This document shows, in pieces, positions 39,181 through 48,520 of a stretch of 64,000 nucleotides of DNA. The notes below the pieces were generated by a model. It was not told the DNA's origin. It saw only the letters and a list, made by a program, of their open reading frames with translations, and searched no databases. The position numbers and the translations under genes were made by a program. Where the stretch lies: NCBI GenBank assembly GCA_003342815.1, contig PTEX01000012.1:3987880-4051879 (forward strand), in the 5' to 3' direction. The DNA is from Eudromia elegans (lineage: Eukaryota > Chordata > Aves > Tinamiformes > Tinamidae). The first letter of the stretch is position 1. Every line of letters begins with the position of its first letter.

Positions 39181-42100
39181 GGTTGTTGGTGCCATTTACT
39201 ATACACCATTTACTATGTACATTTGACTTTTTAAACCACAAAATTATGAATCATAGAATAGTAAAAGGGTTTCATCTTCCATTGTAAGGGAAAAAGAAGA
39301 TTGGAAGACCAGAACTTGATGCTGTAGGTGGTCAGATCTTAGCTGCCAGTCCAGCAGAACATTTCAATATACATTTAATTTCAACCACACAAAAAGAAAA
39401 AGAATAAATTGCTATTTAAGTAATTTCCCAGATTAATGCCATCGTGTTCAAGATGAAAGCCAAACATGCTTATGTCCTATGTCCATTATGTCCTAAAATT
39501 CAAACTGGAATCTGAAGATAGACACTAAGCCTAGAATGTAAAGTGCAAGAAAACTGTTCTCCCAAAAAAATTATTGCAAAATTGCCACTCAAAGGAGTAG
39601 AGGATCACCAACCACCAGTGATAAAAAGAAAAAAAAGACAACTTTCTTGAAAAGCAAGGTTAACTTTGGAATACCTCGAAGAATAAAGGCTAAAGATTAA
39701 GCCTCCTTGCAGTATTAAATATCTAAAAAATAAAGAAATTTTATACTCACATGTTTGTATACGTCACAGCTTCTTTGACCTTACGAACTTTTAGCACCAC
39801 TTAGAAGGAAATTCTGTGACTGCAAAGGCTTTTATCACAAATTACTACATGCTTAATTTCCCTTGATCTTACAGTAGACAGCATTTAAACGACTAATGCA
39901 TCTTGTGACCATTTGTGTTCCAAAAAATTAAGTAGGCCAATAAAAATATGATTAGAAGAAATTATTCTTCCTTCTCTTTAAGACCACCATGATCAGCCAG
40001 CACTACCTGAGATCCTTAAACACTCTATCTCAGTGCTCTGACAGGCGCTGATGAAGCCTCTGATACCAAACCATTAGGAATTCAGACAGTGCTCCTTATT
40101 ACTGCATTTTTTACATTATTCTTCTGCAGTCTTCCTTTTCTATGAAACTTCATGTTCTCAAAAGCAATACTCTGAAAGAGAATTCTCTTAGCCATTTATC
40201 AATTTATAATTTTTCATTTCTGTGGCTTTCAAAACCCACACACTGTTCAGACTCCTAGTATCGGAGCATTGCTGTGCTTTTATCAGAGAAAGCGTTTTAG
40301 TGTGGTGGAAATCATTCCTGAAGAAGCAGCATTTCTCTTAAGATAAAGATTAAACAGCCAAAAAGAGGATTACTGCTAGAGAACTAGCATTCTATACATT
40401 ATCAAAACCAGGAATACAGCTTTGAAGGGATACTTCACCAACTTGTTCAAAGAGTACATACACTAAAAGATACAATTTAGTATGCTATGTACTGATGAAA
40501 AGATACACCTTTGTACTTACACAATACCCATACAATATAAAAGATAAAGCTATTTGTACCTATACAAACCTAAACAATAAAATATATTCATACTTATTTC
40601 AGAAATAAGTCTACATGATTTTGTACAGTATACAATGATGAGGAGAGTATAAAGGAATAGCATTACTACAAGAAATAACCATTAGTAGAACTATACTAAC
40701 ACTTTGAGATTTCAGATATCATCCTAACTATATTTTTGCCTATTTGCTCATGGTAAAAAGCAAAGTGCAAGAATCCTCACAAGTTTCTGTACTGGATCAA
40801 CGAGTTTGGCAAAAATAAGGTCTAAAGAAGAGTTCAATAAATAAAAGGAAACATACTATCTCTTCAGGTCCTAAATACAAGGCGCACAAATACATTTTTT
40901 GTGCACTTTGTGAAGAAAACCAAGCTTCCCCAAGACAAATCAGAACGTGAAGTGCAAGCACTCCACTCTGATTAAAAAGTAACTGTTCACAGGAAAAATA
41001 AAATGGGAATTCTCATACTTTCTGTGCACTGTCACTGAGGGAGAAAAAGATAAGTAAATTTTACAGAAAGTTGTTTTTAAAGTATTTTTAAATTCCTATA
41101 GTGAAGGAAACAAATCAAGGATTTCAGGTTAGACAGACTTTTGACTTCTCCTCGATTACGATTCATTACAAGAATATAAAATTCTTTGCAGAGTACTTAC
41201 AAATATCTCTTGAGCTGGATACAGACACTTCACGAATATGAGGACCTCAAAAATACCATTTTTCTCATGTCACATTTTCTTTTCGTAACTATTGCCTATG
41301 ACCATATGATAATGTGCTACCTTTGCCAAATTATATCTTTGAAATCTCTGCAGTATTCACAAGAAGTTGTGAGTTCTTCAACAACCCTCCATCTAACCAA
41401 TATGAACCAAAGCAAATCATTTAAGTTTTTTAACACTGTAAACAGAATATGACAGATAGCACTTTGTGTATGAACTAAAGAGATGAACAGAATGTTGCCT
41501 ACCAGTTTTATCAAACAAAAATAATCCTCACACTGTCACTATCATGGACTATGTACATTAGGCTAATTTCTACTTCCAGTTGCAACAAAGTCAATTCAGA
41601 GTAAATCCACCAACCAATTTTTTTTCTAGAGACATTGGGAAATGAATGTTGCTACGTACATACACATATATGTGACAGCATTTATTCCTGAAATGATAGT
41701 ACTGATCACCTCTTTGGCACTTATGTCAGTGCCATGACAAAATGCCTTTCTGAGATTAATAAGCGACAGAAAGAAGGCTGTTTTCAATGGGAAAAAGGAA
41801 GCCAAGAGCTGGCTTGTTTCCATGGAAACAGTAGCAGCAGCAGGCAGAACAGCTGTAGAGAAAAAAGGCAGAAGTTAGGGAGGCAGAAATCTTTCTTATT
41901 TTACCTCACTGATATGCCAGTGCCATCAGCTACCATCTAAATTTAATGTAGATCAAACCAGCTTATGTTGAACAGGTAATTTATTACGCACAGTCTTATA
42001 ATTAAGCCTTCTAACAGCCAGCGCTGCAGACATAAATTAATAGAAATCACCTATAATGTGATCTAGTCAGCCCATGCACATGTGAAGCTATGGATTCTAT

Positions 42101-42643
42101 GGATTCTATGAATATATGTAACAGTGAGGCACTATCATTTCTGTCATTAGATACAGATCTTGCTTTAAAATGAAGTATAGCTCCCATAGACAAAATGCTT
42201 CATTCAGACAGAATGATTGATTTTAGCCAGCTAAACTACATTATCATTTACTATTTTGTTTATACACTCTTATAATCTTTTCCAGATAAAAAAACTCTGC
42301 AAACCTCAGAAATTATTAGAAGGTAACTCCTAACATATACTTGTTTTCCTTGTTGAAGATTAAAAGAAGAGTAAAGGACCTGCACTTAAGAATTGAAGGG
42401 TTTTCCTATTATCTTTTACTATTTATCTACATATATCTACATATATCATATTTATCTACATATATGTATTCTGAGCTGAACATATTTTCACTTTATTCAC
42501 AGTGTCCTCACCAGACTATCCCAGCAGTGTTGTTTACACTTACAGAGATACATATACACAAAATACTGTCTTGCATCACAAACAACCAAAGTCCTGAATA
42601 TATTCCACTCAAATCATTTACCCACGTAGTATCCAGCTGCCTG

Positions 42644-42677
<34 letters not shown>

Positions 42678-42697
42678 AAAAAACAAACAAACAAACC
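42644..42697 (+). repeat. A32 run followed by (CAAA)n
   Basis: Thirty-two A residues (42644-42675), a single G, seven A, then CAAACAAACAAAC. This is the longest homopolymer in the window. It could be a retroposon tail, but I recognise no retroposon body on its 5' side. Confidence 0.92.
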
Positions 42698-44340
42698 CAC
42701 ACACAACCAAATGTCCAAATAACAAGGGAAGATGCCTTTCTCTTAAGACATTCTGTGGCTTCAGTATTTTGAGTGGATCTACAAAATCCTCTCAGAAATA
42801 CCCCTCTTACCTTTATCACTTCAGATAATTCTACCTATCACCAGCATTACAAAATGTTCCAAGCTGGCTTAGACATTACAGGACACTGGTAAGAGTCTCC
42901 ATCAGTGTAACTTTACTGAAAGCAGAACATGTGGACCTTGTACTTCCATTTAACATCAGATACTACCTACTGCTGAAGTCTGTCCTTCATGTCAGGATGA
43001 AATGGGAGTAAAACCAGTGTTTTCAAGAACATTTACAAGGTCTTAAGTCCCAGACCAGAAGGCTGCGGGAGTTTTTATTTGCATTTCAGTGAATACTTAC
43101 AAATATGCACAGGGACCTTTACAAATACTTGCCAATTAGTTATTATCTTTCCCTTGTAAATCAAGTAATTAACATGTTGCTTCTAGATAAAGAACGCTCA
43201 GCAAAGGGGTTATGCAGCTCGCCTTCAGTTGCTGGAAATGCAAAGAGAATTAGAGGCAGTAGCTGCTGGTACGCCCTAGGCCACCAAGGCTCTGCTGCTG
43301 CGCTACCCAATTTTGTAGTCACTGTCCCTTATCAACAGATTCACAGTCCTTGCAATAAGTGACGGGCATATTGCTGCAAAGTTCATGAACCCCAAGCCCA
43401 CCTCACAGTTCCTGTAGTAAGTATATGAGCAGCCCATAAACCTCCAGAAAGACCAATGACAAATACTAATTATTTCTTTATACAGAATCATATTTCAACT
43501 ATCATTCAAACGGCCTAAAACGCTTAATTAATTTGAAACACTGACACTTTAGCTCCTGATGGGCATTTGCAGACAATCTTTCAAATTTAGTGACGCACTT
43601 TCTCACACACTATTTAGACATAGCTTTAGACTTTACTATTCTGAAATATAACGATTATTTTGCAAATACATTTGTGGATATCAAACTCACAGTGTACACG
43701 TGTTTCAGATAAGCATAGTAGTTCCTGTTATACTTAACCCAACACACAGGAAAATTTAGGTGGTGGTTGCCCAACACTTCTGCTTCTATACCAATATCTT
43801 ATGTCAGTATCTTTCTAAAGATACATAATAGTATTCTGTCAAATAACAGTGTGTGAATCATCACTTTATCACTTAAGCCTGCGGTAAAAGGAGTTCCACT
43901 GTGCTATTTAATTTCAATTCAGTCTATAAAACCCAAAATGATAAAATGAAAACAGAAATAATATTCAGACATAATTCTTGAATTTGAGAAGCAAGGTGTT
44001 GCAGATTTAAACTCAGCTGCACACAGGCATATTACAGTATACATCTATAAAAAAGCAGGATTAGTAGATATCTATATCTGAATTTCAAACTACATACAGT
44101 AAAAGTTGAAAATCTTTTGAGAACCTCAGATGAAATACACCTTTTTGCTAACAAACTAGTTTCACTATTTATATAATATCATTGGATGGTCTTGCTAGAA
44201 TAATATCGCGCGTGCACTATCCCCCAATAGGTTACCATGGCAACTTATATTTGAATTTCTGTATATTTCTATTTTTAGAGATCACACTTCAGGATGAAGA
44301 AAGTCACAAATACTAAGGGCCTATTTGTTAATTAAAAAAG

Positions 44341-44355
44341 AAAAAAAAAAAAAAA
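44341..44355 (+). repeat. A15 homopolymer
   Basis: Fifteen A residues after AAAAAAG. Confidence 0.93.
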
Positions 44356-44416
44356 GATTTTTATCTTTATCACACTTCCCTTAACAGACACTGCTGAAGT
44401 TTAATCAGGCAGGAAT

Positions 44417-44444
44417 TATAAATAAATAAATAAATAAATAAACA
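44417..44444 (+). repeat. (AAAT)n microsatellite
   Basis: About six perfect AAAT/ATAA units followed by AACAAAAC. Confidence 0.92.
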
Positions 44445-45883
44445 AAACTGCAATTATGCAATTATTAAGAAAGCTTACCCCTAAGCAGTCTCACCATAAT
44501 TTAAGCATGTATGAGTCACTAACACTGTAACACCATGAGGCAAAGACAGACGTCCACTGAGTTTTGTCTTGATTTCAGTACGGCCAGAATTTCACCTGAA
44601 GTGATTTCAAAGACAAATATCATTTCAGCTGACAGACAACAAAACTGTATTTGCCAGAACACACAGAAAGTAGCATCTCTGTTTCAGATGTGTGGAACAG
44701 CTTCACTGAAAGTAACATCTCCACTCCAAACTATGGTAAGCATGACCTTAAACTGTTTACTATGTGTTCAAGCATGCTTGTTAAGTGTGTGCTAGTCCTT
44801 ACACACAAATTTACTTACTGTTTTAGAAGTGGTCAACAATGCTCAAAATTGTCTTACTCCCTGAAAGATCAACATACAGGGTAGCAGTCCCGAGGAGAAT
44901 TACAACACTAACTTGGACACTAACTAGTTCCTACAGTTCTGACACTTTCTCAGCTGAAATCTGAATATAACATTTAAAAAGCAGTTCTTCCATTGTAGAA
45001 AGGTAAATGAATTATCTCCTTAAAGATGGATATTGTCACTTTTTACCCAAACCATTGATGCTAATGCACAGGATATTCTAGTAAAGGTGGACAGTTCAGA
45101 AGACAACCCTTATAGGTGCTATCAAGGAGTTCAAACAGATGGAAAACACGAGTGGCACCTATAATCTCATGGTGTAACTGCAATCAGCTTGCCTATATCC
45201 ACACTTCACCCCGTTATCTTCAATTTAACTTTTACTTCCTACTCATCAACTCTCTAGCAAAACAGAGGGCAAAGACTCCGTAGTGGAAAAGCCCCGGGGC
45301 CAGGCAGCCAGCACCCCTGTAACGGAGCAGCAGGTGACGGAACGGCAGCAGACCCACCGTGCACGCCGCCGCTCTGTCAGGTACCTGACAGCGACGTGTG
45401 CTTTAAAATCCAGGCTGCCAAGATGTGAGCAACACGTGCATGTCACCGAAGAGCAAAAATAGACACTTGTGGCAGCTTTTCTGCTGAACTAATCCCGCGC
45501 TGAAAACGTACTTCAGTAGCATTTGGAGCCAGCTGTCAAGGGAAAACAAGACGGTGCTCAGTTTTTGAAACTGTAAACATTGCTGGCACTCAGCAAAGGA
45601 CAGTAATTACTACGAGGCCTCTTGCGTGTTGTTTATTTAACTTATCCTACTACTAAGTTCATAAGAGTTACTAACGTCTTTGTAGAAAATGGACGGGGCC
45701 ATAAGGTACTCTTCAGGGAATCACTTGGCATATGCTTACATTTGTTTCTATGAGACATCCAAAGAAATTCCTATGGCTGATCTGGAGATGACTCTGACAG
45801 TAATTGCACTTTCTCAAGGAGGAGGTTTAGGTTGGAATGCTTCACACACAATCCTGGCACATATGTTGCAAAATGGTAACTTT

Positions 45884-45936
45884 AAAAAAAAAAAAAAAAA
45901 AAAAAANNNNNNNNNNNNNNNAAAAAAAAAAAAAAA
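45884..45936. other. Assembly gap (15 N, 45907-45921) inside a poly(A) tract
   Basis: A23, then 15 N, then A15. The gap probably marks failure to resolve homopolymer length. Confidence 0.97.
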
Positions 45937-46536
45937 CACAAGCACACTTCCCATGACAATTCCTTTTTTTTTTTTTTTCCTGGCGTATCACAGGCAGATT
46001 TGTTGCTAGTTGCTCTCCTCTTTGCTAAATTTGAGAACACCACCATATTTTTCCCCCTTCAAAAGAATGACAAGGTCTACTTGCTCCAAAGCCACAGCTG
46101 GGCAAACAAACCCTCATCACCACTGGTAGCAGCAACTAAAACGCAGAAGCAGATTCAGAATCGCCCTCAAAAGCCAAAAACGCTCAGTGGCAAACATCTA
46201 AGCAGTCCCCATGGAGGTAAGGGCAGCCTAGCAGAGCCCCTCATGGTCTCACGCTCCCAGCAGGGAGTTGGAGCAGGCAGACCCACGCAGGTCAGCCCTC
46301 ACAGGGTCACCCTCGCTCTGTGGCACCCATGCCACCCTACCGGGCGCAGCACAGGTTTGGCCAGTGGTGCCCATGATGGCAGCACCTCTGCACCCCGCGG
46401 GGCTCCGGGGTCCGCGGTCCTCGCCTTGGGCCGAGGCTCTCACCGCGGCTTCCCCACACGGGCCACCGCTGTCACCCGCGCAAGGTCAGGGCAAACATAC
46501 AGGGCCAGGAGGACCCGCCGCCAGCCGCGCGCGCCA

Positions 46537-46580
46537 CAACGGCCACCAACGGCCCCCAACGGCTGCCGCGGCGGCCGTTG
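46537..46580. repeat. Triplicated CAACGGCC-type decamer with inverted copy
   Basis: Three consecutive 10-bp units begin CAACGG (46537, 46547, 46557), followed by GGCCGTTG at 46573-46580 in inverted orientation. In the KCNC2 transcript this lies 38-81 nt after the splice donor and could fold as a GC-rich hairpin. Confidence 0.75.
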
Positions 46581-46612
46581 GCGCGGGCGGCCCCTGGCGG
46601 GCGGGCGGCGGC

Positions 46613-46621
46613 GCTTACCCT
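46613..46621 (-). other. KCNC2: 5' splice site of the KCNC2 exon
   Basis: On the minus strand the last codon AGG (46621-46619) is followed directly by GTAAGC (46618-46613), a good donor match. The position agrees with the known Kv3 family intron just before S1. The frame read past this point loses channel similarity at once, which supports the exon end. Confidence 0.88.
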
Positions 46622-47272
46622 GGCGGCGCGCGAGGAGTAGGGGTCCTCGAAGAGCGCCCAGATGCGGGGCTGCCAGCGGCGCCAGAAGCCGCCGGAGCGG
46701 CCGTCGGGGGAGTCGCTGAGCGCCAGGCGCTTGGTCATCTCCAGCTCCTCCTCGCCGTCGCCCGAGTCGCCCGTGCCGTCCACGTCGCCGTCCTCGGCGC
46801 TGCTGTCCAGGGGCGCCCCGCCGAAGCTGTCGAGCGCCTCCTCGGCGTCGCGGTGCTGGCGGTAGGTCATCCAGCAGCAGGGCTCCACGTCCGTCTCGTC
46901 GATGCCCCAGAAGGCGAGCTCCTCCTCGAAGAGCGGCCCGCACACGTCGGCGGGGCAGTGCAGCTTGCCCGTGCGGTAGTAGTTGAGCACATAGGCGAAG
47001 ACGCCCGGGTGCCGGTCGAAGAAGAACTCGCTGGCGCCGCCGCCGCTCCGCGGGCTGCAGCTGCTGCCGGAGTCGGGGCAGCCGCCCGGCAGCGGCGGCG
47101 GGTTGGGCGGCGGCGGCGGCTCCTCGGCGCCCGGCGACTCGGCGCCCTGCGGCTCGCAGGCGAGCAGGGCCAGGCGGGTGCCCGGCAGGGTCTTGAGGGT
47201 GCTGCGGTAGGTCTCGTGCCGCGTGCCGCCCACGTTGAGGATCACCCTCTCGTTGTCCTCGAGCTTCCCCAT
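46619..47272 (-). CDS. KCNC2: KCNC2 (Kv3.2) first coding exon, partial gene
   Basis: First coding exon of a Shaw-type voltage-gated K+ channel subunit, a tetrameric membrane channel for fast repolarisation in fast-spiking neurons (family knowledge). 218 codons are visible. Residues 8-38 and 82-147 form the cytoplasmic T1/BTB tetramerisation domain, split by a Pro/Gly/Ser-rich insert (about 39-80). The zinc-type HX5CX20CC motif is complete: H105, C111, C132, C133. An acidic linker (150-180) and the pre-S1 segment ending PYSSRAAR follow. The start [16 protein letters not shown], the [14 protein letters not shown] stretch and the proline-rich insert are Kv3.2-like. The linker ([25 protein letters not shown]) instead resembles Kv3.1. 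The ATG has a good context (GCG ATG G). The open frame runs at least 47 codons further 5' but contains no ATG. The exon ends in phase 0 at an AGG codon followed by GTAAGC. S1-S6 exons are not in the window. KCNC1 is the main alternative; a Kv3 channel is near certain. Confidence 0.92.
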
Positions 47273-47289
47273 CGCTCCGGGTCGGACAT
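47242..47289 (-). other. Upstream ORF overlapping the KCNC2 start codon
   Basis: An ATG at 47289-47287, 17 nt upstream of the channel ATG and out of frame with it, opens a 15-codon frame ([15 protein letters not shown]) that stops with TGA at 47244-47242, inside the channel coding sequence. It has G at -3 and T at +4, a moderate initiation context. Overlapping uORFs generally lower initiation at the main start; whether this one does so here is inference. Confidence 0.6.
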
Positions 47290-47655
47290 GACTGGGGAGG
47301 GCGCGGGAGATGGCGGCGGGAGCGGCGGAGCGAGCGCGGGAGGCGGGCGCCGGCCCCGCCGGGGCGCTGGGCAGGTCGGCGGCACGCTGCTCTCCGCCTT
47401 GAAGCAACAACACACAAAAATCAAGGGGGAAAAAAACCCAAACTGCCCCAAGCCTCGCGGCTCCCTCTGCGCCTCGCCACGGAGCGCAGCCCCGCGGGAC
47501 CCGCGCCCCAGCGCGGGGCTCTGCCCGCGGCCCGGGTCAGCCCCGGGACACGGCGCTGCCGCTCCGGCACCAGCAGCGCGCGGGGCAGCCGCCGGGCCCA
47601 GCCCCAGCTCCCTTGGCGGCCGCGTGAATGGAGCGGCTGGAAGGGAAAGTGAGCA
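47273..47655 (-). other. KCNC2: Predicted KCNC2 5' UTR
   Basis: GC-rich sequence immediately 5' of the start codon. The transcription start is not determined. If the TATA-like sequence at 47678-47687 is used, the leader would begin near 47655. A possible acceptor at 47398 would instead imply a further upstream non-coding exon. The leader contains the upstream ATG at 47289. Confidence 0.45.
47397..47436 (-). other. Possible 3' splice site in the 5' leader
   Basis: Reading the minus strand, a T/C/G-rich stretch with few A residues (about 47436-47401) ends in TTGCTTCAAG followed by G, so a non-coding upstream exon could join here with exon sequence starting at 47397. The tract is interrupted by several purines, and no matching donor is obvious further upstream. 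This is tentative. Confidence 0.3.
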
Positions 47656-47698
47656 GTTAATTATTTAACGGCCATCTATCTTTTATTATGCTAACAGC
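47653..47698 (-). promoter_or_regulatory. AT-rich block with TATA-like sequence, candidate core promoter
   Basis: An abrupt AT-rich island within the CpG island. On the minus strand it reads AATAAAAGAT (47687-47678), a weak TATA-like match, then TTAAATAATTAA (47668-47657), which contains a TAATTA homeodomain-type core. It lies about 390-415 nt upstream of the ATG. Composition so unlike its surroundings suggests constraint, but promoter function is inferred. Confidence 0.4.
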
Positions 47699-47729
47699 GG
47701 AATAAGGAAGGGGGAGAAGGCATTGGAGG

Positions 47730-47772
47730 TTTTTTTTTCTTTTTTTTCCCCCTCCTTCCCCTCTCTCTTTCT
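47730..47772. repeat. 43-nt polypyrimidine/polypurine tract
   Basis: The plus strand is uninterrupted pyrimidine: T9, C, T8, C5, then mixed CT. On the gene's strand it is a purine tract just upstream of the AT-rich block. Such tracts can bind GAGA/MAZ-type factors or form triplex DNA; no function is shown. Confidence 0.8.
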
Positions 47773-48520
47773 GGAGGGAGGGATTGCTCCCCGGGGAAAG
47801 CCCGAGCCCCTAGGGCAGCAGGCACACGCCAGGCGAAGCGGAACGCGGGCAACTCGCCCCGCTACTTTCTCGGCTAAACCCCGAGGATGCGCGGGCACCT
47901 CGAGGGGCAGCCGCTGGCTGCAGAGCTGCCCCACGGGCCTCGCGACCCCCGCCAGCCCCCTCCTCCTCCCCGCCAGCCCTCAGATACCTCCGCAAGGCGC
48001 GAGAAAGGGGCTCCTCTCGCTACGCCGTTTGCTTCGCAGCGGCTGCCGGAGCCTCGGCCGATCTGCGCCGCTCGCTCTCAAGCGAGAACTACTTGTTGTT
48101 TTTTTCCATGCTCAGGTAGCGGCTTCACCTCCCTCCATGCCCAACTCCGACAGGAATAAATGCCGCTCCCGCCGCCCGCTCGGAGCTGCTGCTGCCGCCT
48201 TCATGTCACCGGAGGGACGCGGTGAGTCCGCATGGGGACGGCGAGCGGGCATGCCCGGCAGGCAGCGCGACCATGGGGCAGCTCGGGGCACCGGCGCTGC
48301 CCTCGTCCCGGCGGCTCCGCGCGCGGCCGAGCCCACGGGTGAAGGCGCCGCGCTGGGCGGGAGTAGCCCCTCCCCGGGGCGGGGGCAGCGGAGCCGGCCC
48401 TCCGAACCCCCCCGGCCCGCGCTCCCCGCGCCGGGGGGCACCTGGAGGCGACAGCTAAAACAAACAGCGCAGCCGTCCCCAAAAGGCAGCGCCACCTCCG
48501 CTCGGCTCCGTGTGAATCTG

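Larger units (their letters stand above)
30283..45883. other. Intron sequence rich in plus-strand poly(A) runs
   Basis: AT-rich, with the A20-A32 runs, microsatellites and small inverted repeats listed separately. No exon, RNA gene or clear mobile element body is recognised. Confidence 0.7.
1..46618 (-). other. KCNC2: Large first coding intron of KCNC2 (3' end beyond window)
   Basis: All sequence downstream of the exon on the minus strand is AT-rich with many stops. No frame encodes the Kv3 S1-S6 core, which would be a long uninterrupted exon and hard to miss. The acceptor therefore lies beyond coordinate 1, so the intron is at least 46.6 kb. Mammalian KCNC2 also has long introns (family knowledge). 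Contents are listed separately: one solo LTR, CR1 fragments, simple repeats and gaps. Nested small RNA genes or conserved enhancers cannot be excluded without alignment. Confidence 0.8.
46370..48520. promoter_or_regulatory. CpG island covering exon, 5' UTR and promoter of KCNC2
   Basis: GC content and CpG frequency rise sharply from the AT-rich surroundings at about 46370 and fall again at about 48520. The island spans the start of the intron, the coding exon, the leader and about 1.2 kb upstream, as is usual for vertebrate neuronal channel genes. Edges are judged by eye. Confidence 0.85.

Noticed and set aside
39245..39290. AATCATAGAATAGT as a CR1 tail
   Set aside because: A single octamer-like match without a recognisable CR1 3' UTR beside it.
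42088..42112. GGATTCTATGGATTCTATG as a CR1 tail
   Set aside because: Resembles the octamer but has no CR1 body on either side; may be a simple repeat.
42341..42772. 143-codon plus-strand frame
   Set aside because: Its length comes from the A32 run read as poly-lysine; not a gene.
46000..46719. Plus-strand frame of 239 codons at the intron start
   Set aside because: Runs from AT-rich intron into the CpG island antisense to the exon; no domain and Arg-rich low complexity.
46619..47272. Assignment of the exon to KCNC1 instead of KCNC2
   Set aside because: The linker is KCNC1-like, but the start, the long proline-rich insert, [21 protein letters not shown] and the SSRAAR ending are KCNC2-type, and KCNC1 lacks the insert. 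Kept as an alternative only.
47273..47413. 47-codon N-terminal extension of the channel
   Set aside because: The frame is open but has no ATG (it would begin at GTG). The MGK start at 47272 matches the family start and has a good initiation context.
46440..47417. Second minus-strand frame of 325 codons overlapping the exon
   Set aside because: Shifted-frame shadow of the channel exon; Arg/Pro/Gly-rich with no domain and no ATG at its start.
46268..47668. Plus-strand open frame of 466 codons across the KCNC2 exon
   Set aside because: It is antisense to a clearly recognisable T1 domain and results from high GC content, which removes stops. The translation is low-complexity Ala/Gly/Arg with no domain.
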